Positions 24,457-34,184 of a DNA stretch of 64,000 nucleotides are shown one piece after another; positions within the stretch are counted from its first letter, which is position 1; each line of letters opens with the position of its first letter. Both the position numbers and the translations under genes were made by a program. The notes below the pieces were generated by a model. It was not told where the DNA came from. It worked only from the letters and a program-made list of their open reading frames with translations, and did not search any database. Source of the DNA: Myceligenerans indicum (GTDB lineage: Bacteria > Actinomycetota > Actinomycetes > Actinomycetales > Cellulomonadaceae); contig NZ_JABBYC010000010.1 of assembly GCF_016742955.1 (NCBI RefSeq), positions 1 through 64,000 on the forward strand. The letters are read 5' to 3'.

Positions 24457-26673
24457 CTACGTTCCCGCGGCGGCCAGGCGCAAGGCGCGCGGGGAGACGT
24501 ACCGGCGGCGGTCCGTGACGGCGATCGTGGCCAGCAGCCCTACGACCAGCCAGGCCACGAGTTCCGCGATGCCGCGGCCGAGACCCGCCCCGTCGGTCGT
24601 CACGGCGCGCAGGGCGATGATCGCGCCATGGGTCGGCAGCAGGCCGGCGACCGCGTACAGCGCCCCGGGCAGGGTGGACACCACCCCTGTCGCCACGGTC
24701 AGGACGGCGACCCCGAGCGACAGCAGCCGGCCCGCCGGACCGAGGACCGCGGCCAGCGCCTGGTTGAGGGCGACGAACGTGGCCGCCGAAAGCAGCGCGA
24801 CCAGCAGCAGGCCGGATGCCGCGGCCAGGTGCAGCCGCAGGACGGGGATCGCGACCGCGGCGATGACCACCGCAGCGGTCGCCGCCGCGATCGCGCCGGG
24901 CACCGCGGCCCTCAGCGTGAGGCGCCAGGTCGGTGCGCGCGAGGTCAGGATGCCGGCCGGCAGCGGACGCGTCACCAGGTAGGTCATCAACGCCAGCGCC
25001 CAGAGTCCCAGGGCCGCGAACAGGGCGACCGCCAGCTCACCGAAGGGTGCCGAGGTGGTGCTCGACGTCGTCGGTCTGGACGCCACGGCCGACAGGTGGT
25101 CCTGCTCGTCGTCGGTGTACGTGGGCACGTGCTCGGCGAGGTCGGACAGCCCGGAGGCGAGCTGCTGGGCGCCGTCGTCCGCCTGCTGGGCGCCGTCGGC
25201 GACCTGGTCCGCGCCCGGCACGAGCTCGTCCGTACCGGAGGCCAGCTCGCTCGCGCCTGCGGCGACCTGATGGGCGGCGGCGTCCGCCTGCTGCGTCCCG
25301 GTGTCGAGCCGGGCGCTGCCGGCGGCCAGCTGCTCCGCCGCGGCGTCGGCCTGCGCAGCGCCCGCCGCGACCGACCGCGCGCCCGCGTCGAGCTCGTCGA
25401 CGGCGGTCACGACCGAGGCGAGGCCCGCCGCCAGCTCGCCGGACCGCTCGGCCAGCGACTCGCTGCCCCGGGCGACCTCCTGCGCGCCGGTGCGCAGTTC
25501 CTGGACCGCGTCCCGTGCGGTCACGACGTCGGCACGCACGCGACTCCTGCCCGCGTCGAGCTCCTGCGCGGCACCTTCGACCCGGTCCGCTGCGCGGTCC
25601 AGGGCCTCGCAGAAGTCCCGGTCCGCCACGGCGCCCGTGTCGCAGCGCTCGGCGAGCCGGCGCACCTCGGCGGCCACGTCCCGCGCCTGCGGGAGTCCGT
25701 CGATACCCGCGACGGCACGGTCCGCGACGGGGACCACCTCGTCCGCCAGGCGAGCGTTCGCGCCGGCGACGCGGCCTGCGCCGTCGGCCAGCTCACGGGC
25801 GGCCACGGGGAGCCGGCGGGCGCGCCGCGCGGCGTCGTCCACGGCCGTGGCGAGCGCCGTCGTGCCGTCGGCGACCTGCGCTGCCCCTGTGGCGAGCTCA
25901 CCTGTCCCGGCGGCGAGCTCCGACGATCCCACGACGAGCGCCTCCGACCCGGCCGCGAGCCGGGTGGTCCCGGCGGCGAGCTGGGCGGCTCCGGTGGACA
26001 GCTCCCCGGCTCCTTCGGCGACCTGATCGACACCGCCGGACAGTTCCTCGGCGCCGGACGCGAGCTTCGCGGTGCCGGAGGCCAGCTGGGCGGCGCCGTC
26101 CGAGGCCTTCTCGAGCTGTTGGTGCAGTGTGGTGAAGCTGCCGTACACGTTGCCGAGGTAGGACTGGACGACGGTCTGGTTCAGGGCGTCCTGCGTGTCC
26201 GCGGCCACGCCGGCGGCCAGGAACGGGTCCGCCACCCCCGCGGCAGTGGTGGTGCGCACGTCCAGGCTGCCGCGGACGGCGTGCATCGGGTCGTCGGCGG
26301 TCGCGGCGGACGTCCCCTGGGCGGAGAAGTCCTCGGGGATGGTCACGACGGCGGCATAGGTGCCGTCGTCGAGCCCCTCCCGCGCGTCCGAGGCGTCCGT
26401 GAGGACCCAGTCATAGGCGGAGGTCTCGTCGTGGGTCAGGTCGCCGGCGAGCGTCCGCCCCAGCGGGACGGTCTTCCCGTTGACCGTGACGGGGTCGTCG
26501 TTGTTCACGACGGCGGCCTGCACGCTGTCGTGGTCGGTGCCTGGGGACCAGAACGCCCAGGTCAGCAGACCCATGACGAGCAGTGGCACCGCGACGAGGG
26601 CGGTCCAGGTGCGCCAGGTGAGGTGCCGGGCCGTGAGAGCCCGGGCGGAGGCGGCGAACGACATGGTCATCAC
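24457..26673 (-). CDS. YhgE/Pip-type ABC-2-like membrane protein
   Basis: A 738-aa protein. A first membrane helix (about 22-43) precedes a large extracytoplasmic region: an N-terminal globular part with YAAVVTIPEDFSA, then a long coiled-coil of regular LAxGxxxLxxG repeats (for example GTAKLASGAEELSGG, GTTRLAAGSEALV). About five membrane helices close the C-terminus. This is the YhgE/Pip/EsaA-like architecture, resembling phage-infection and type VII secretion accessory proteins. The GTG start overlaps the stop of the MMPL-ATPase gene by 4 bp, so the two act together. Transport across the envelope is inferred; no substrate is known. The 202 bp between this gene and the next P-ATPase hold nothing recognisable. 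Confidence 0.9.
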   Translation of the reverse strand: MMTMSFAASARALTARHLTWRTWTALVAVPLLVMGLLTWAFWSPGTDHDSVQAAVVNNDDPVTVNGKTVPLGRTLAGDLTHDETSAYDWVLTDASDAREGLDDGTYAAVVTIPEDFSAQGTSAATADDPMHAVRGSLDVRTTTAAGVADPFLAAGVAADTQDALNQTVVQSYLGNVYGSFTTLHQQLEKASDGAAQLASGTAKLASGAEELSGGVDQVAEGAGELSTGAAQLAAGTTRLAAGSEALVVGSSELAAGTGELATGAAQVADGTTALATAVDDAARRARRLPVAARELADGAGRVAGANARLADEVVPVADRAVAGIDGLPQARDVAAEVRRLAERCDTGAVADRDFCEALDRAADRVEGAAQELDAGRSRVRADVVTARDAVQELRTGAQEVARGSESLAERSGELAAGLASVVTAVDELDAGARSVAAGAAQADAAAEQLAAGSARLDTGTQQADAAAHQVAAGASELASGTDELVPGADQVADGAQQADDGAQQLASGLSDLAEHVPTYTDDEQDHLSAVASRPTTSSTTSAPFGELAVALFAALGLWALALMTYLVTRPLPAGILTSRAPTWRLTLRAAVPGAIAAATAAVVIAAVAIPVLRLHLAAASGLLLVALLSAATFVALNQALAAVLGPAGRLLSLGVAVLTVATGVVSTLPGALYAVAGLLPTHGAIIALRAVTTDGAGLGRGIAELVAWLVVGLLATIAVTDRRRYVSPRALRLAAAGT

Positions 26674-29378
26674 GGGACCTCGGCGGTTCGGTGGGTCATG
26701 GCATGCAGGGTGGTGCCGTCCGGCGGCAGCAGGTCCGCCACCCGGCCGGGGTCCTGACAGGTCAGGACGAAGGTGGCAGGCAGGCCCGTGCCGGTGACGC
26801 GGAATGCGATCTGGTCGCGCAGCCGGGCACGGTCCGCGGAGCGGAGCACCAGGTCGGCGTCGTCGACCAGGATCAGTTCGACGTCGTGGGCCAGGGCCTC
26901 GGTGACGGCGCCCGCAGGATTCAGGTCGTCGCGGCCGTCGACGACGGCGACGTGCGCGCGCAGCGCGTGCACGTGCTGCGGCAGCACCTGCCCCAGCACC
27001 TTGAGGTCGCCACGGTGAGCCGTCACCCGTCCCGCGAGCGAGAGCAGCAGGGCCGTCTTGCCCACCGCGCCCGACCCGTGCAGCACGAGCACCCCTCCCC
27101 GGGGCACGTGCAGCTCCACGTCCCGGTAGACGGGGTCGCCGCGGTCGTCGTCCAGGTCCAGGGCGCGCGCGCTGATCACCTCGCCCGCGGCGGGGTCCGG
27201 CCAGTCCGCCAGGCGCAGCTCGTGCAGCAGCGAGTCGCCCTCGGCGTCGAACACGGGCAGGCGGCGGTCGAGCGCGGGCGGCAGGCCCCAGGCCCGGTCA
27301 CCGAGCATCGCGAGGACCGCGGGCACCAGAGTCATGCGGACCAGGAAGGCGTCGATGAGGACGCCGACCGCCAGGGCGAACGCGATCGGCTTCAGGGTCG
27401 CGCTGCCGTGGGGCACGAAGGACCCGAAGACGCCGAACATGATGAGGGCGGCGGCGACGACCACGCGTGAGGCGGACACGAAGCCCTCCTCGATCGCCTC
27501 GTGCGCGCCGCCGTGGTGGGCGTAGTGCTCGCGGACCCGGGAGACCAGGAAGGTCTCGTAGTCCATCGAGAGGCCGAACAGCACGCCCATGAGGATGATC
27601 GGCAGGAAACTGACCACGCTGCCGGTGTGGGTGACGTCGAACAGCGCGGCACCGTGTCCGCTCTGGAACACGAGCGAGGTGAGCCCGAACGCCGCACCGA
27701 CCGACAGCAGGTACCCGGCGGTCGCCTTGACCGGCACCCACACCGAGCGGAAGACCATCGCCAGCAGCACCAGGGAGAGCCCGACCACGAGCAGGCCGAA
27801 CGGGAGCAGCGCCGCGCCCAGCCGGGCGGACACGTCGATGCCGACGGCGGTGAGGCCGGTCACCGCCGTCGCCGTGCCGTACTCGTCGAGCCAATGGGGT
27901 TCCTGGGCCCGCAGGCGTTCCACGAGCTCGTCGGTGCGGGGGTCGTCGGGCGCCGTGGTGGGGACCACCTGGATGATGCCCGTGTCGCCCTTCTGGTTGG
28001 GGGTGGCCAGAGGCACCGCGGCGACCCCCTGGATGCCGCGGATGTCGTCCGCGAGCTGGTCGACGAGCCCCGTGGGATCGGTGGACCGGATGATGTCCGC
28101 CGTCACCAGGAGCGGCCCGTTGTAGCCGGGGCCGAAGTGTTCGGCCACGACGTCGTAGGTGACGCGCGCCGGGGAGCCCGGAGCCTGGCTCCCGTTGTCC
28201 GGCAGGGCGAGCCGCAGGTCCGTGGCCGGCACTGCCAGGACGCCCAGCCCGGCGACGACGACCGCGATCGTGATCACCGGCCGGCGAGTGACGAACCGCA
28301 CCCAGGGCCGGGCCACCGGCGGCATCCGGAGCCGGGGGCCGCGACGGCGCCGGGCCCGCGGAACCAGCCACTTCCCGGCGAATCCGAGGAGCGCCGGCAC
28401 CAGCGTGACGGCCACGCACACCGCCACGGCGACGCCGAGCGCCGCCGCGACGCCCATGGTGGTCAGGAACGGGATGCGCGCGACCGCCAGGCCGAGCAGG
28501 GCGATGACCACCGTGAGGCCGGCGAACAGCACCGCGGAGCCGGCAGTCGCGGTGGCCCGGGCGATCGACTCCTCGACCGCCATGCCCTCGGCAAGCTGGT
28601 CACGGTGCCGGGACAGCAGGAACAGCGCGTAGTCGACGCCCACGGCCAGGCCGATCATCACGGCGAGGAGGGGCGCGGTGGAGGAGACCGGCACGAAGAC
28701 CGTCGCCAGGTAGACCACAGCCACGGACACGCCCACGCCGAGCACCGCGGTGGCCGGTGGCATCAGAGCCGCGACGAGCGACCGGAGCGTCAGCAGCAGC
28801 ACGACCAGGGCGATGAGGAGGCCCGTGGCCTCGGTGAGGCTGAGCCCCGGCACCTGCACGGCGAACGCGTCGCCGCCCGTGTACACGTGGGCGCCGTCGC
28901 CGACGGTGCGGGCGAGGTCGGCGGCGATGACACTGAGCTGGGACAGCGTGCCCGGGCTGACCTGGGCCGAGTCCACCCCGAGCTGGACCGCGATGTTCGC
29001 CGCCCGGCCGTCCGGAGAGACGGCGTCGTGGACATTCTTGCCGAACGGGTCGGAGGCCACCTCGACCTGATGCACCCGCTCGATCCGGTCGACGGCGTCC
29101 GACACGGCGCGGCGGGTGGCGCCGGTGTCGACCTTCTGCCCCTGCCCGACGAGCAGGACGAGCTGGGCCGACGTGCCGCTGACCTGGGGAAAAACATGGG
29201 CAAGATGGTCCATGGCGTTCTGTGACTCGGACCCGGGAATGGTGAAGGTGTCGTCGGTGCCCTGGTTCAGGAACGCGCTCGCGCCGCCGCACAGGAGAAG
29301 CACCAGGAGCCATCCGGCCACGATCCGGCCCCGACGCCGGACCACGGCACGGCCGAGCCTGTACAGGAACGATGACAC
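26670..29378 (-). CDS. MMPL/RND transporter fused to an ABC-like ATPase domain
   Basis: A 902-aa fusion. Residues 1 to about 700 are a complete MMPL/RND protein: twelve membrane helices in two halves and two extracytoplasmic domains, with proton-relay Asp-Tyr pairs in GLAVGVDYALFLLSRHR and GLSMDYETFLVSRVRE. Residues about 707-902 are an added nucleotide-binding domain with Walker A GSGAVGKT (Lys774) and Walker B ELILVDDAD (Asp839/840). The LSGGQ signature, the Q-loop glutamine and the usual helical subdomain are missing, so it is a shortened ABC-type ATPase. The GTG at 29378 follows GGGAGG by a normal distance. Translationally coupled to YhgE. It may export lipids or envelope polymers; substrate unknown. 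Confidence 0.9.
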   Translation of the reverse strand: MSSFLYRLGRAVVRRRGRIVAGWLLVLLLCGGASAFLNQGTDDTFTIPGSESQNAMDHLAHVFPQVSGTSAQLVLLVGQGQKVDTGATRRAVSDAVDRIERVHQVEVASDPFGKNVHDAVSPDGRAANIAVQLGVDSAQVSPGTLSQLSVIAADLARTVGDGAHVYTGGDAFAVQVPGLSLTEATGLLIALVVLLLTLRSLVAALMPPATAVLGVGVSVAVVYLATVFVPVSSTAPLLAVMIGLAVGVDYALFLLSRHRDQLAEGMAVEESIARATATAGSAVLFAGLTVVIALLGLAVARIPFLTTMGVAAALGVAVAVCVAVTLVPALLGFAGKWLVPRARRRRGPRLRMPPVARPWVRFVTRRPVITIAVVVAGLGVLAVPATDLRLALPDNGSQAPGSPARVTYDVVAEHFGPGYNGPLLVTADIIRSTDPTGLVDQLADDIRGIQGVAAVPLATPNQKGDTGIIQVVPTTAPDDPRTDELVERLRAQEPHWLDEYGTATAVTGLTAVGIDVSARLGAALLPFGLLVVGLSLVLLAMVFRSVWVPVKATAGYLLSVGAAFGLTSLVFQSGHGAALFDVTHTGSVVSFLPIILMGVLFGLSMDYETFLVSRVREHYAHHGGAHEAIEEGFVSASRVVVAAALIMFGVFGSFVPHGSATLKPIAFALAVGVLIDAFLVRMTLVPAVLAMLGDRAWGLPPALDRRLPVFDAEGDSLLHELRLADWPDPAAGEVISARALDLDDDRGDPVYRDVELHVPRGGVLVLHGSGAVGKTALLLSLAGRVTAHRGDLKVLGQVLPQHVHALRAHVAVVDGRDDLNPAGAVTEALAHDVELILVDDADLVLRSADRARLRDQIAFRVTGTGLPATFVLTCQDPGRVADLLPPDGTTLHAMTHRTAEVP

Positions 29379-29554
29379 CTGACACCTCCCGCGCACCGAG
29401 ACTGCGCAAGTCCATGGTGGCAGCGGCGGGCGGTACCGACACGTCGAACGCGGGCAGGGCGCCCGCGGAACGGACGTGCGGAACCTGCCCGGTGCAGCGC
29501 GGCCGGCGGGAACCGCCCGGATCCCGGCACGCGAGGCTCCGTTACGGTGTGCCA

Positions 29555-30103
29555 GTGACCAGCACCAGCCCTGAGAACCGTGCCGCGCTTCCCGTGCGGA
29601 CCGCCACCCTGGCCGACGTCGACCCCCTCGTCCGCCTGGTGACCTCCGCCTACCGTGGGGAGGCCAGCCGGACGGGATGGACCACCGAGGCGGACCTGCT
29701 CGACGGCGAGCGCATCGACCCCGCCGTGCTGCGGGCCGACATCACCCGCCCGCGCAGCACGGTGCTCGTCGTGGACGACGACGGCGGCCCGCTGGCGTGC
29801 GCGCACGTCGCGGTCGAGGACGGCGCCGGGTACTTCGGCATGTTCGCGGTGCGGCCCGACCGGCAGGGCGGCGGTGTCGGCCGGGCGCTGCTCGGGGAGG
29901 CCGAGCGCGTGGCCCGCGACGAGTGGGGCCAGACGCTGCTGCGGATGAGCGTCATCGACGCCCGGGCCGACCTGATCGCCTGGTACGTGCGCCGCGGCTA
30001 CGTCCGCACGGGCCATCTCAAGCCGTTCCCCTACGGCGACACCCGCTTCGGCGTCCCGAAGCGGGACGACCTACGGTTCGAGGTCCTGGAGAAGCACCTC
30101 TGA
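29555..30103 (+). CDS. GNAT family N-acetyltransferase
   Basis: A 182-aa GNAT. Motif A is visible as GMFAVRPDRQGGGVGRALL, followed by MSVIDARADLIAWYVRRGYVRTG (motif B). The N-terminal segment VRTATLADVDPLVRLVTSAYR is the usual first strand and helix. The GTG at 29555 has no Shine-Dalgarno sequence and could be leaderless. The substrate is not predictable. It is divergent from the MMPL-ATPase gene and convergent with der, only 12 bp away. Confidence 0.87.
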   Translation: MTSTSPENRAALPVRTATLADVDPLVRLVTSAYRGEASRTGWTTEADLLDGERIDPAVLRADITRPRSTVLVVDDDGGPLACAHVAVEDGAGYFGMFAVRPDRQGGGVGRALLGEAERVARDEWGQTLLRMSVIDARADLIAWYVRRGYVRTGHLKPFPYGDTRFGVPKRDDLRFEVLEKHL

Positions 30104-30115
30104 AACGGCACCACG

Positions 30116-31648
30116 TCAGCGGCGGCGCTTCTCGCGCACCCGCACCGAGATGCTGATGGGGGTCCCCTCGAAGCCGAACGTCTCGCGCAGGCGACGCTCG
30201 ATGAAGCGGCGGTACTGCGCCTCCACGAAGCCCGTGGCGAAGATGACGAACCGCGGGGGGCGGGTCGAGGCCTGCGTGGCGAACAGGATGCGCGGCTGCT
30301 TCCCGCCCCGCAGCGGGTGCGGGTGCGCGGCGACGAGCTCGCCGAGGAACGCGTTCAGCCGGCCGGTCGGGATGCGCATGTCCCAGCTCGACAGCGCCTG
30401 CTCCAGCGCCGGGACGAGCTTCTCGGTGTGCCAGCCGGTGCGGGCGGAGACGTTCACGCGTGGCGCCCATGCCACCTGGCCGAGGTCCTTCTCGATCTCC
30501 CGCTCCAGGAACGGCCGGCGGTCCTCGTCCATGAGGTCCCACTTGTTGAAGGCCAGGACGAGTGCGCGCCCGGAGTCCACCACCTGCGACAGGATGCGCT
30601 GGTCCTGCTCGGTCAGCGACTCGGACGCGTCCAGCAGGACGACGGTGACCTCCGCCTTGTCGATCGCGGCCGCGGTACGCAGGCCCGCGTAGAAGTCCGC
30701 GCCCTGGGTCAGGTGCTGGCGCCGGCGGATACCCGCCGTGTCGACGAACCAGTAGGGCACGCCCTTGATCTCGATCAGCTCGTCGACCGGGTCGCGCGTG
30801 GTCCCGGCCTCGTCGTGCACGACGACGCGGTCCTCGCGGGCGATCTTGTTCAGCAGCGAGGACTTGCCGACGTTCGGCCGTCCCACGAGTGCCACCCGGC
30901 GCGGGCCCACCGGCCGCGCCTCGCCGTGCTCGGACACCTCGGGCAGCGCGGCCATGGCGGCGTCGAGCAGGTCTCCCGTGCCGCGCCCGTGCAGCCCGGA
31001 GACCGGGTGCGGCTCCCCCAGGCCGAGGGACCACAGGTAGGCGGCGTCCGCCTCGCCCGCGGCGCCGTCCACCTTGTTGGCGACCAGCACCACCGGCTTG
31101 CCCGACCGCCGCAGCATCTCCACGACCCGCTCGTCCGTCGACGTGGCGCCCACCTGGGCGTCCACCACGAACAGGACCGCGTCGGCCAGGGTGACCGCGA
31201 CCTCGGCCTGGGAGGCCACCTTCGACTCGATCCCGGCGACGTCGACCTCCCAGCCGCCGGTGTCCACGAGCGTGAACCGGCGCCCGGCCCAGTCGGCCTG
31301 GTACGGCACCCGGTCCCGGGTCACGCCCGGCTGGTCCTCCACGACCGCCTCGCGGCTGCCCAGGATGCGGTTGACCAGCGTCGACTTGCCGACGTTCGGC
31401 CGTCCCACCACCGCCAGCACCGGCAGGATCTCCTCCGGCTCGGACTCCTCGCCGGCCCACTCGGCGTCGAGGAGGGCCGCGTCCTCCTCGTCGAGCTCGA
31501 ACTCGTCGAGGCCCGCCCGCAGCGCGCGCTCGCGCGCGACGTCGTCCTCGGTCTCCGTGATCTCCGGAGCGGCAGGGACGACGCCGGCGGCGGCGTCGGG
31601 CTCGCCGGCCTCGTTCGGGTGGTCGGCAAGGCGCAGGTCGTCGGTCAT
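30116..31648 (-). CDS. der: Ribosome assembly GTPase Der (EngA)
   Basis: A 510-aa double-GTPase protein. Both G domains show G1 ([10 protein letters not shown] and [13 protein letters not shown]), DTGG/DTAG G3 motifs and NKVD/NKWD G4 motifs. The C-terminal KH-like domain ([24 protein letters not shown]) follows. An acidic N-terminal extension of about 75 residues, common in actinobacteria, precedes the first G domain. It is needed for 50S subunit maturation. It is the last gene of the parA-scpA-scpB-rluB-cmk-der row. Confidence 0.97.
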   Translation of the reverse strand: MTDDLRLADHPNEAGEPDAAAGVVPAAPEITETEDDVARERALRAGLDEFELDEEDAALLDAEWAGEESEPEEILPVLAVVGRPNVGKSTLVNRILGSREAVVEDQPGVTRDRVPYQADWAGRRFTLVDTGGWEVDVAGIESKVASQAEVAVTLADAVLFVVDAQVGATSTDERVVEMLRRSGKPVVLVANKVDGAAGEADAAYLWSLGLGEPHPVSGLHGRGTGDLLDAAMAALPEVSEHGEARPVGPRRVALVGRPNVGKSSLLNKIAREDRVVVHDEAGTTRDPVDELIEIKGVPYWFVDTAGIRRRQHLTQGADFYAGLRTAAAIDKAEVTVVLLDASESLTEQDQRILSQVVDSGRALVLAFNKWDLMDEDRRPFLEREIEKDLGQVAWAPRVNVSARTGWHTEKLVPALEQALSSWDMRIPTGRLNAFLGELVAAHPHPLRGGKQPRILFATQASTRPPRFVIFATGFVEAQYRRFIERRLRETFGFEGTPISISVRVREKRRR

Positions 31649-31672
31649 TGGCTCATTCTCTCAGGCGAACCG

Positions 31673-32479
31673 TCACGACGACGGCGCGGGTGCCGTCCTC
31701 GTCCCTGTGACCTTGGCGACCACCGCCAGAACGGCGTCCACGGTCTGCTCGAGGTCGAGGTCGGAGGAGTCCACCGTCACCACGCCGTCGGCCGCGACCT
31801 CGAACTGCGACACCGTCGAGTCGTCGCGGTCGCGGCGCAGCACCTGGTCCCGGGTCGCCTCGACCGCGGAGGCGTCGGCGGCCCCGTGCACGTCCAGCGC
31901 ACGGCGCCGCAGCCGCGCCTCCTCGCTGGCGGTCAGCAGGATGCGGACATCGGCGTCGGGCGCCACCACCGTGGTGATGTCCCGGCCCTCCGCGAGGACT
32001 CCCCGTCCGCCGGAGAACCCGCCGGTCCGTTCCGCGTCGATCGCCTCGCGCTGGCGCCGCTTCAGCTCGGCCCGAACCTCGAGGTTCGTCGCCACCTTCG
32101 AGACGGTCGCGGAGACCGCCGTCGTGCGGATCTCCTCGGCGACGTCCTGCCCGTCGAGGACCACGCCCGGGCCTTCGGGGTCCACGCCCATCTCCAGCGG
32201 CATGGACGCGACGTCCGCTGCCACCGCCGCGACGTCGGACAGGTCGGTGCCGCGCCGGGTGCACCACACCGTCGCAGCCCGGTACATGGCACCGGTGTCG
32301 AGGTAGGCCAGGCCGAGCCGGGCGGCCACGGCCCTGGACACGCTCGACTTGCCGGACCCGGACGGGCCGTCCACGGCGATGACGACGGCGGGGGCGGCAA
32401 GGTCTTGGGGCACGCTCACGGTGGTGGTCTCCTTCTGTTCCATCTGGTCCTCGTGACGGTCCGCGTCGAGAGCGGTCAC
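31673..32479 (-). CDS. cmk: Cytidylate kinase
   Basis: A 268-aa NMP kinase: P-loop DGPSGSGKSSVSRAVA, YLDTGAMYRAAT for CMP binding, EGRDITTVVAPDADVRILLTAS and the LID-like RRRALDVHGAADASAVEA region. It converts CMP/dCMP to the diphosphate. The GTG overlaps the rluB stop by 4 bp; an ATG 12 codons in (MEQKETTTVSV) is an alternative start. cmk followed by der is a conserved actinobacterial order. Confidence 0.95.
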   Translation of the reverse strand: MTALDADRHEDQMEQKETTTVSVPQDLAAPAVVIAVDGPSGSGKSSVSRAVAARLGLAYLDTGAMYRAATVWCTRRGTDLSDVAAVAADVASMPLEMGVDPEGPGVVLDGQDVAEEIRTTAVSATVSKVATNLEVRAELKRRQREAIDAERTGGFSGGRGVLAEGRDITTVVAPDADVRILLTASEEARLRRRALDVHGAADASAVEATRDQVLRRDRDDSTVSQFEVAADGVVTVDSSDLDLEQTVDAVLAVVAKVTGTRTAPAPSS

Positions 32480-33372
32480 AGCTCCACGTCCGACATCAGC
32501 TGCCCGAGCTCGACCCGGCCCAGCACCCGGGTGCGGCCCGGTTTCAGGTCCCCGAGCCGGATGGGGCCGATCCGGGTGCGCACCAGCCGTGTCACCGGCC
32601 GTTCCACCGTGTCGAACATCCGCCGCACGATACGGTTGCGGCCCTCGTGCAGCACGACCTCCAGCAGGGTCGTGTCGGCGACCTCCTGCAGCACCTTGAC
32701 CGAGTCCAGCCGCGCGGGGCCGTCGTCGAGCTCGATGCCGCGGGTGAGTTCCTTGACGATCCGCGGGTAGATCGGGCCGCCCTCGACCGTCACCACGTAG
32801 GTCTTGGGGATCTCGTACTTCGGGTGCGACAGCCGGTTGGCCAGCTCGCCGTCGTTGGTCAGCAGCAGCAGTCCCTCGCTGTCCGCGTCGAGGCGTCCGA
32901 CGTGGAAGAGCCGTTCCTCACGGTCCTTGACCAGGTCGGCGACGGTGGGGCGCCCCTTGGGGTCGTGCATGGTGGACACCACGCCGTGCGGCTTGTGCAG
33001 CGCCAGGGTGATCTTGTCCTGGTCGAGCTGCACGCGCAGCCCGTCCACGTGGATGACGGCCGCGACCGGGTCGACCCGCAGACCGAGCTCGGTCACCAGC
33101 GTGCCGTCGACCTCCACGTGCCCGCGCTCGATCAGCTCCTCGCACGCCCGCCGCGAGCCGAAGCCCGCCTGCGCGAGCACCTTCTGCAGGCGGACGCCGT
33201 CGGCGACGTGCACGTCCCGCGCCGGCTCGCCGGCCGCTGCCCGGCGCCGGGCGGCGGCCCGGTCCTGACCGCTCGGTTGCCGGCGTCCCTGGGAGCGGCC
33301 CTGACCGGCCCGGTTGGCTGCGGCGCGGTTCTGACTGTTGCGGCGGCTCCCGCCGCGGCTGTGCTGGTTCAT
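32476..33372 (-). CDS. rluB: 23S rRNA pseudouridine synthase RluB/RsuA family
   Basis: A 298-aa protein with an Arg/Gln/Ser-rich disordered N-terminus (about 1-55), an S4 domain (VRLQKVLAQAGFGSRRACEEL) and a catalytic domain with HVGRLDADSEGLLLLTNDGE, in which the Asp of GRLDADS is the catalytic residue. LHEGRNRIVRRMF is the C-terminal RsuA/RluB motif. It modifies large-subunit rRNA. AAGGAACG precedes the ATG at 33372. The 161 bp to scpB holds a GC-rich spacer without recognised features. Confidence 0.93.
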   Translation of the reverse strand: MNQHSRGGSRRNSQNRAAANRAGQGRSQGRRQPSGQDRAAARRRAAAGEPARDVHVADGVRLQKVLAQAGFGSRRACEELIERGHVEVDGTLVTELGLRVDPVAAVIHVDGLRVQLDQDKITLALHKPHGVVSTMHDPKGRPTVADLVKDREERLFHVGRLDADSEGLLLLTNDGELANRLSHPKYEIPKTYVVTVEGGPIYPRIVKELTRGIELDDGPARLDSVKVLQEVADTTLLEVVLHEGRNRIVRRMFDTVERPVTRLVRTRIGPIRLGDLKPGRTRVLGRVELGQLMSDVEL

Positions 33373-33533
33373 CGTTCCTTCGGTGTCCGTGCTGGGCGAT
33401 CGGCCCTGGTGGCCGGTCCTGATGTGCGTTCTCTCGGTTGTTCGTTCTCTCGGTGCGGGACGGATGCCGGCGGCCGCATGCGCGTCCCCGGCCCGGCCTG
33501 CTCCACGCGGTCCGGCTCCCGCCGCCCCCGGTC

Positions 33534-34184
33534 TCAGTCCAGGCTCTCCAGTGCGTCCAGGTCCGGCAGGTGCGGAGCCAGCGGGGGCAGCTCGTCGAGC
33601 GAGTCGTAACCCATCCGCTCCAGGAAGTATCCCGTGGTTCCGAACAGGACCGCACCCGTGGCCGGGTCCTGCTCGATCTCCGCGATGAGCCCGCGCGTGA
33701 GCAGCGTACGCACCACGCCGTCCACGTTCACCCCGCGCACCGCGCTGACCTGGCCACGCGTGACGGGCTGCCGGTAGGCGATCACGGCGAGCGTCTCCAG
33801 AGCCGCCTGGCTGAGCCTGGCGGTCTGCCCGTCGAGCACGAACCGGCCCACGACGTCGCCGTGCGCGGTCGACGAGTATATCCGCCAGCCCTCGGCGCCA
33901 CGGCGCAGCTCGAACCCGCGCGGGCGGCCGCCGAGCTCGCCGCGGTACTCGTCGGAGATCTCCTCCAGCAGGTCCCGCACCTCGCCGGCCGGCAGGCCGA
34001 GCGCCACGGCCAGCCGCTCCGTCGGGACGGGCGCGTCGGCCACCATGAGGACGGCCTCCAGTGCGGCACGGGCCCCACCGGGAAGCTCCTCGACGTCGAC
34101 GAGGGGAAGTTCGTCCTGGGCGTCCTTCGCCTCCCCCGTGCTCGCGCCGGGCGGCGCCTGTCCGGTCTCCTGCGACTGCGTCAC
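33534..34184 (-). CDS. scpB: Segregation and condensation protein ScpB
   Basis: A 216-aa protein with the two winged-helix domains of ScpB: LPGGARAALEAVLMVADAPV at the first, and LSQAALETLAVIAYRQPVTRGQVSAVRGVNVDGVV in the second, which is the family signature. It forms the SMC-ScpAB condensin. The GTG overlaps the scpA stop by 4 bp. N- and C-termini are acidic extensions. Confidence 0.96.
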   Translation of the reverse strand: MTQSQETGQAPPGASTGEAKDAQDELPLVDVEELPGGARAALEAVLMVADAPVPTERLAVALGLPAGEVRDLLEEISDEYRGELGGRPRGFELRRGAEGWRIYSSTAHGDVVGRFVLDGQTARLSQAALETLAVIAYRQPVTRGQVSAVRGVNVDGVVRTLLTRGLIAEIEQDPATGAVLFGTTGYFLERMGYDSLDELPPLAPHLPDLDALESLD

